The notes under the pieces were generated by a model. It searched no databases and had not been told where the DNA came from. It worked only from the letters and a program-made list of their open reading frames with translations. This document shows positions 8,278 to 12,607 of a DNA stretch of 12,607 nt, piece after piece. A program made the position numbers and the translations under genes. The stretch is from Mycoplasmataceae bacterium (lineage in GTDB: Bacteria; Bacillota_I; Bacilli_A; Mycoplasmatales; Hepatoplasmataceae). Positions within the stretch are counted from its first letter, which is position 1; each line of letters begins with the position of its first letter. The stretch spans positions 1-12,607 of the forward strand of contig JABSQD010000009.1 of the NCBI GenBank assembly GCA_013214765.1. Reading direction: 5' to 3'.

Positions 8278-9150
8278 TTATTTCTTTTTAATTTTAAATC
8301 TTTCAATTGCAGAAAATAATGCAGCTGCTGCTATCTCTGGAATTAAATAAAATACTGCTCAATCCATTTTACTTTCAGTTGTTACTAACCCTTCTGAAAA
8401 CATACTAGTTACATCATGAGCTAATGCTGGTCCAATTAATCTAGCAGGATTAAGTGGTATATTATTTGTTCTAATACCAAAACACAAAATTATTCAAATT
8501 ACAATTCCTAAAAATAATGGTCTTCATTTATTAGATATTTTAGGAAAATAAAATATAGACCCAATTAATCCAAATGTAAAAGCAAATTCTAAAAATGCTG
8601 AAAAAACTAAGAACATTCCTGGAACTTTCATATTTTCTAAATTAATTATATTGTAAAAAGAATCTGGATTTATATTTGTTCAATCATACATCATCAATCT
8701 AGGATGAACAGCATCAAGATCAACTGGTTCAATCAAATTCATAGATTTTGCTATATCTGCTGCAATAAAACCTGCTATTATTCCACCGAACATTTGAACA
8801 CTTATTTTCATAAGTCCCAACTCAACAGAATCATTCTTTTTTGCAATTTCGGCAATTGTAACAACAGGATTTAAATTGACCGAAATATATCTTAATAAAT
8901 ATACTATAACAATAATAAATGAAATCACTCAAAAAGCTTTCATAAATATTAACTCTCAAATTTTGGAAAATCCATTTCAAAATTCTATATTTTTAGTATG
9001 TGCTGAAGGATTAGAAAAAGCCATTGCTGAAGGTAAAATTATTCATAAAACAAGAGCAATTGTTCCTAAGAATTCAGTTAATAAAATTATATCTCATCTT
9101 TTTAAGATAGAAATTTTTGTATTTTGTATTTTTTTAGTTTTTGTTCCCAT
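8278..9150 (-). CDS. glpF: Aquaporin / GlpF-family (MIP) channel
   Basis: 290 aa with TGA=Trp, in the family's usual size range. It is a membrane channel for water and small uncharged solutes such as glycerol. A 19-residue basic N-terminus is followed by about six TM helices in two pseudo-repeats. The first half-helix motif is NPV (94-96, in NLNPVVT) instead of NPA; the second is a normal NPA at 234-236 followed by Arg237, the selectivity-filter arginine. The residue after NPAR is Leu, whereas classical glycerol facilitators carry Asp there, so substrate preference is uncertain and glpF is used as a family label. The start ATG at 9148-9150 is chosen because the frame upstream is short and lacks hydrophobic sequence; no Shine-Dalgarno is evident. 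It has its own promoter and terminator. Confidence 0.88.
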
Positions 9151-9191
9151 ATTTTAATAAATAAATTACCTAATGTTCTTTCATTTAACAT

Positions 9192-9200
9192 ATTATAACA
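9192..9200 (-). promoter_or_regulatory. Extended -10 promoter for glpF
   Basis: The minus strand reads TGTTATAAT, identical to the promoter at 8220-8228, with no convincing -35. The predicted start near 9185 leaves a leader of about 35 bases before the glpF ATG at 9150. The leader contains TTAGG about 18 bases from the start codon but no well-placed Shine-Dalgarno. Confidence 0.6.
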
Positions 9201-9230
9201 AATAAAACAACACACAATAATATGGTTTTG
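9192..9230 (-). repeat. Terminator/promoter cassette, copy 2
   Basis: Second copy of the unit seen at 8220-8258, located 7 bases after the ldh stop. The 16-base core containing the T-rich tract and extended -10 is identical. The hairpin half has drifted: AAAC/GTTT arms remain but the stem is no longer perfect, so termination of ldh here may be weak. Confidence 0.55.
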
Positions 9231-9237
9231 AATTACA

Positions 9238-10200
9238 TTAAACTATTGCTTCTAAAGCAATTTTTGTTGCCTCTTTAAGAATTTTAATAGATTTATCAAA
9301 ACGTGCTTTTTCAGATTTTGATAATGGAAATTCTAATGTTTTTCTAATTCCTTGTTTTCCAATCACACATGGAATTCCAGCATAAACACCTTCTTGTCCA
9401 TATTCTCCAGATAATAAAGCACCTGTAGCAAATATTTTTTTTTCATTTCTTAAAATTGCTTTTGAAATTTCTGCTAATGCAGTACCAATTCCATAAAATG
9501 TAGAACTTTTTCTATTAATTATTTCATACGCTTTTCTTTTTACTCTTTCATGAATATCATTTTGTTTTTTAACTGTTAGATCATATTCATCATAATACTT
9601 ATTCATTGGAATACCTTTAATTGTCCCGTGTGCTAATGTTGACACAGATGAATCTCCATGTTCTCCAATAACGAATGCTCCAAATTCTGCTGGAGAAACT
9701 TTGAATATTTTAGCTAACTCAAGTTTTAATCTTGAGGTATCTAATGTGCATGATGAAGAAATAACTTTTTTATCATTAAATCCTGTTATCTTTTGATAAA
9801 CTGTTGTCATTACATCAACTGGATTAGAAGCAATAATTGTTATTCCATTAAAATTTTTAGATTTAATTTCATTGGCAATTGACTTCATAATTTTAGCATT
9901 ATCTGCCACCATTTCTAATCTTGTTTCTCCTGGTTTTTGTGGTCTACCTGCAGTAATAACTACAATATCAGCAGATGATACTAATTCATATCCACCAGAA
10001 CTAATTTTAGCATTTGATGGCAATGAACCTAAAGAATCTTCTAGATCAAGTTTGTTTCCAAATGCTCCTTCAGTATTTATATCAATAATTCCATACTCTT
10101 CAGCAATTCCTTGTGAAATGGCAGAAAATAAAAATGTTGTGCCAACAGCTCCTGCACCAATCAAAACTATTTTATTACTTGTTTTTTTCATTTTTTTCAT
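9238..10200 (-). CDS. ldh: L-lactate dehydrogenase
   Basis: 320 aa. It reduces pyruvate to L-lactate and regenerates NAD+, the end step of fermentation in these organisms. A Rossmann NAD site GAGAVG is at 15-20, with Asp40 for NAD preference. Gln88 in PQKPGETR marks LDH rather than malate dehydrogenase; Arg94 is the mobile-loop arginine. Asn126, Asp154, Arg157 and His181 (GEHGDSS) complete the active site. The residues that bind fructose-1,6-bisphosphate in Bacillus LDH (Arg173, His188) correspond to Lys159 and Gly174 here, so allosteric control may differ. The start is ambiguous: ATGAAAAAA occurs twice in tandem, and starting at the second ATG (10191) gives 317 aa, the common length. No Shine-Dalgarno is seen at either. 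Confidence 0.97.
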   Translation of the reverse strand: MKKMKKTSNKIVLIGAGAVGTTFLFSAISQGIAEEYGIIDINTEGAFGNKLDLEDSLGSLPSNAKISSGGYELVSSADIVVITAGRPQKPGETRLEMVADNAKIMKSIANEIKSKNFNGITIIASNPVDVMTTVYQKITGFNDKKVISSSCTLDTSRLKLELAKIFKVSPAEFGAFVIGEHGDSSVSTLAHGTIKGIPMNKYYDEYDLTVKKQNDIHERVKRKAYEIINRKSSTFYGIGTALAEISKAILRNEKKIFATGALLSGEYGQEGVYAGIPCVIGKQGIRKTLEFPLSKSEKARFDKSIKILKEATKIALEAIV

Positions 10201-10226
10201 TTTAAATTTTATAAATATACAAAAAA

Positions 10227-10232
10227 ATTATA
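10227..10232 (-). promoter_or_regulatory. Candidate -10 box of ldh
   Basis: The minus strand reads TATAAT in the context GTATATAAT, 26 bases before the ldh ATG. No clear -35 is present, and the surrounding sequence is so AT-rich that chance matches are common. It is supported by its position in the 93-base gap after deoC. Confidence 0.45.
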
Positions 10233-10293
10233 TACTAATTTTGTACATAATCATTAAATAATATCAAACTTAAAAAGAAACAAATAAATTATT

Positions 10294-10956
10294 TTAATAA
10301 TCAGTTTTAGAAACTTTTCCTTTCATAATATCTACACCATTAGAAGTTCCGATTCTTGTTGCTCCTGCATTAATCATTGCCACTGCATCTTCGAAAGATC
10401 TAATTGATCCTGAAGCTTTAACTTCTGCTTTGTTTTTAGTTATCGACTTCATTAATTCTACTGCTTCAATAGTTGCTCCTGTTGTTTGTATTCCTGTTGA
10501 TGTTTTAATAAAATTTCAATTTTCTGCAACTGCCAATTCTGAAATGTATTTAATTTCATCATTAGTTAACAATCCAATTTCAAGAATTAATTTAATCACA
10601 GTTCCTTGAGTCGCTTTTCTAATTAATTTTAATTCATTATTTAAATAATCAGTATTGTGTTCATGAACCATTGATATATTAATAACAAAATCTAATTCAT
10701 CTGCACCTTTTTTTAATGCATCCTTAGCTTCAAAAACTTTAGTTTCAGTTGTTTGTGTTCCATAAGGAAAACCCAAAACTGTAGTAATTTCTACATCTGT
10801 TTTTTTTAATTTATCTTTTGAGTATTCAATTCATATTGGATGAATACAAATTGTTTTAAATTTATATTTAATAGCTTCTTTAATAATTTTATCAATTTCT
10901 GAGGAAACTGCATCTCTTTTTAAGATTGTGTGATCTATATATTTATTAATTTTCAT
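10294..10956 (-). CDS. deoC: Deoxyribose-phosphate aldolase
   Basis: 220 aa, the usual length. It splits 2-deoxyribose-5-phosphate into glyceraldehyde-3-phosphate and acetaldehyde, sending deoxynucleoside carbon into glycolysis. It is a TIM-barrel class I aldolase: the Schiff-base lysine is Lys151 in FIKTSTG, the second catalytic lysine Lys180 is in VKASG, and the proton-relay Asp89 is in [14 protein letters not shown] at 62-66 corresponds to the family's GFPLG. The start is fixed by GGAG at 10965-10968, 8 bases from the ATG. One TGA=Trp (residue 147) precedes the FIKTSTG strand. It follows the symporter stop by 39 bases and is probably co-transcribed. No other deo gene is in the window. Confidence 0.96.
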
Positions 10957-10964
10957 ATTTATTT

Positions 10965-10968
10965 CTCC
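10965..10968 (-). promoter_or_regulatory. Ribosome binding site of deoC
   Basis: TTGGAGA on the minus strand, GGAG 8 bases before the ATG at 10956. It defines the deoC start within the 39-base gap after the symporter gene. Confidence 0.7.
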
Positions 10969-10995
10969 AATATAATTTTACTTATTATTTCGTTT

Positions 10996-12432
10996 TTAAA
11001 ACTTTTTTTTATTTTTCTTTAAAGTAGTATTTATATAATATTTATTTGTTATAACAGATGCAGCTGCGAATCCCATCGAATTACCCACTCCTCTAAACTT
11101 ATCTAACATTGGCTCTATTAAATAAATAGTAAAAAAATAAGCTGGATTTAATCCTAACACTGAAAGTAATCCAAGAATTATAGCTACATCTGCACCGGGA
11201 ACACCAGTCATTCCTAATGTCATAATCATTATCAATGGGATCATAACAGAAATTATTATTATCATTTGAATTAATGTAGCAACTGATTCATTATCTGTAA
11301 ATGGCTTATTTTGTATTAAAGTAAACATTACAATAAATGCAGGATAAAATCCTCCACACATACTAAATCCCATAAATGTACTTAATACAGGAGTTGTTTT
11401 AGAAACCTCTTTATGCACTCCTAATTCTTTAACATAAGCAACTGTTATGGGAAATAATATAGGAGCTGATTGAACTGCGAAATCATTAATTGCATATTCT
11501 TTAGTTATTTTTCTAAATTCTTTTTTAGTATGTTTAATTTTTGGAGTTTTTAAAGTTTTTACAATTCCATATTCTATTGATCAAACAACTATTAAACCAA
11601 TAAAGAATATTAAAGTAAATAAAGATAAACTACTTAATGTCATTAAAAATGAATTTTGATAATTAGAAAACCCTACTACTAACATACCTGAAATTACATA
11701 TGGAATTATTTTAGTTAATCAACGTAAATAAATTTTAATTCCATTTTTAATTCTTTCAACAAAAATAATTACTGTTTCTCCAATATTATGTTTAAATCTA
11801 TGTAACACATTCATTATTACAGCAAATGTTATAGCTAATATAATTGAAATTAATACTATAAGACCGTAATTCACGAATATTGAATTAATAAATGCTTCAA
11901 ACTCAGGTCATATGCCTCCGAAAATACCAGTTGAATCTTCATTGGATAAACTACCTGTTAATTGCATAAAATTTTTCAATAAAATCATTAATGGGAAAAA
12001 AACTATTGCTATTAATATTCCTAATAATGTCATTCCTCATAAAGAAAAAAAAGAAAAAGTTAAAAGTTTTTTATTTCCTTGATTATGTCTTGTATTTGTA
12101 AAGGTTGTAGAAACCATTGAAAATATATACATTGGCAGTATTGCCAACAATAAAATCATAAATATATTTCATGCCATCGTCAATCACATATAAATACTAT
12201 CTACTAAATTTTGTGTTTGATCAATATCATTAACCATATTCTCTTTTAATCCTGTACTCATTATAAGATAAACTAAACCTAGCATTAGTCCTAAAATCAT
12301 AGAAATAATTAACACATGTTTATTTTTTTTTAATTGTAATATAATTATTATTATATACAAAATAAACAATATTACTAATATAGCAGAAATCGGTTGTCAA
12401 TGAGTAAAGACTCATAATAAAATGTTATCCAT
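10996..12432 (-). CDS. DAACS-family amino acid:cation symporter, TcyP-like
   Basis: 478 aa with many TGA=Trp codons. It is a multi-TM secondary transporter of the dicarboxylate/amino acid:cation symporter family (GltPh fold). The C-terminal transport core is clear: TM7 motif SMCGGFYPA (357-365), hairpin 2 TGVPGADVAI (409-418), and TM8 EPMLDKFRGVGNSMG (440-454). In place of the NMDGT motif of glutamate transporters it has MCGG, and EPMLD resembles the EP-x-x-D of L-cystine transporters (TcyP), as does the N-terminal half. L-cystine uptake is therefore the best guess, but substrate is inferred. Sodium-ligand aspartates equivalent to GltPh D312 and D405 are Cys359 and Phe455. A strong AGAGGAGG Shine-Dalgarno sets the start. 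It is followed by deoC. Confidence 0.88.
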
Positions 12433-12438
12433 TTTATT

Positions 12439-12446
12439 CCTCCTCT
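12439..12446 (-). promoter_or_regulatory. Strong ribosome binding site of the symporter gene
   Basis: The minus strand reads AGAGGAGG, 6 bases before the ATG at 12432. It is the best Shine-Dalgarno in the window and contrasts with the absent or weak sites of ldh, glpF, secDF and aspS, so the symporter is probably translated efficiently. Confidence 0.85.
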
Positions 12447-12519
12447 AAATATTATTTTAAATTCCTTTTATAAAGTTGACAATAGTCATCTGCCGAAATC
12501 AATCTAAGCTTTAATAAGG

Positions 12520-12541
12520 AAAACATTTATCAAAATGTTTT
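12520..12541 (-). promoter_or_regulatory. Perfect hairpin at the 5' end of the symporter leader
   Basis: A 9-bp inverted repeat AAAACATTT / AAATGTTTT with a 4-base loop. On the minus strand the second arm ends in TTTT followed by CC. It would form just after the predicted transcript start. It could be a 5' stabilising stem, an attenuator, or the terminator of a gene beyond the window. Only one G-C pair lies in the stem, so it is weak. Confidence 0.45.
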
Positions 12542-12550
12542 AGCAATATT

Positions 12551-12556
12551 ATTATA
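12551..12556 (-). promoter_or_regulatory. Candidate -10 box of the symporter transcript
   Basis: TATAAT on the minus strand in the context GTAGTATAATAATATTG, without a clear -35. The predicted start near 12544 would give a leader of about 110 bases, much longer than the other leaders in the window. Confidence 0.45.
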
Positions 12557-12607
12557 CTACTAAAAATGATTATTTATTTTTAAACTACTTTATTTTAATA
12601 ATTAAAA

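Larger units (their letters stand above)
12433..12607 (-). other. Untranslated leader and promoter region of the symporter
   Basis: These 175 bases carry no supportable gene on either strand. In transcription order they hold an AT-only stretch (12607-12560), a TATAAT, a 9-bp hairpin, a less AT-rich segment around 12477-12515 containing CGGCAGATGAC, a 4-bp hairpin (TGAC/TATT/GTCA, 12477-12488), and the Shine-Dalgarno. No known riboswitch class was recognised. Confidence 0.55.

Noticed and set aside
9100..9189. Short leader ORF beginning ATGTTAAATGAAAG before and overlapping glpF
   Set aside because: Its ATG lies immediately after the -10, before the expected transcript start, it has no ribosome binding site, and its codons look arbitrary.
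10257..10293. Terminator for deoC
   Set aside because: The region is T-rich with a small AT-only palindrome (ATTATT/AATAAT, loop of 2) but no stable stem, so I do not call one.
1..12607. CRISPR arrays, IS elements, prophage genes, tRNAs, T-box leaders
   Set aside because: Intergenic gaps are short (the largest is the 175-base right edge) and show none of the expected repeats, cloverleaf ends or transposase/integrase motifs.

Overview
The window comes from a wall-less bacterium of the class Mollicutes, most likely a Spiroplasma/Entomoplasma-type lineage. Base composition is extremely AT-rich. Nearly every long gene stays open only if TGA is read as tryptophan (genetic code 4): in aspS, secDF, the patatin gene, glpF, deoC and the 478-aa symporter, in-frame TGA falls where homologues keep the reading frame. 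TGG is also used. All recognisable genes lie on the minus strand, so transcription runs from high to low coordinates, and coding density is very high.

Layout in the direction of transcription. (1) 12607-12433 is an untranslated leader/promoter region for a DAACS-family symporter (10996-12432) that most resembles the L-cystine transporter TcyP, followed closely by deoC (deoxyribose-phosphate aldolase, 10294-10956). (2) ldh, an L-lactate dehydrogenase (9238-10200), has its own likely promoter. (3) An aquaporin/GlpF-family channel (8278-9150) has an extended -10 promoter and a clear hairpin-T terminator. (4) A long, tightly packed gene run starts at about 8213 from an almost leaderless promoter: a 74-aa protein resembling the ComN-type post-transcriptional regulator, a 901-aa SecDF variant, hisS, a 112-aa unknown, aspS, a patatin-like phospholipase, a one-TM/coiled-coil protein, a YneF (UPF0154) protein, and the start of an unknown gene cut by the window edge.

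How the genes fit together: the symporter, aquaporin and DeoC handle uptake and salvage. DeoC yields glyceraldehyde-3-phosphate for glycolysis, and LDH re-oxidises the NADH that glycolysis produces. The secDF run joins protein export, two aminoacyl-tRNA synthetases and several small membrane proteins. The run is linked by TAATG stop/start overlaps (secDF/hisS and TM-protein/yneF), an 8-base overlap (orf112/aspS), and a Shine-Dalgarno lying inside the end of hisS.

No CRISPR array, transposase, prophage gene, tRNA or rRNA was found, and no obviously new multi-gene system. The observations most worth following are: a duplicated terminator/promoter cassette of about 38 bp at the two intergenic junctions flanking glpF; the loss of signature residues in SecDF (proton-relay aspartates), LDH (FBP-site residues), the symporter (sodium-site aspartates) and the aquaporin (first NPA motif); a patatin phospholipase embedded in a translation/export operon; and an unusually GC-richer, Gly/Ser-rich partial gene at the left edge. 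No gap between genes exceeds 300 bases.
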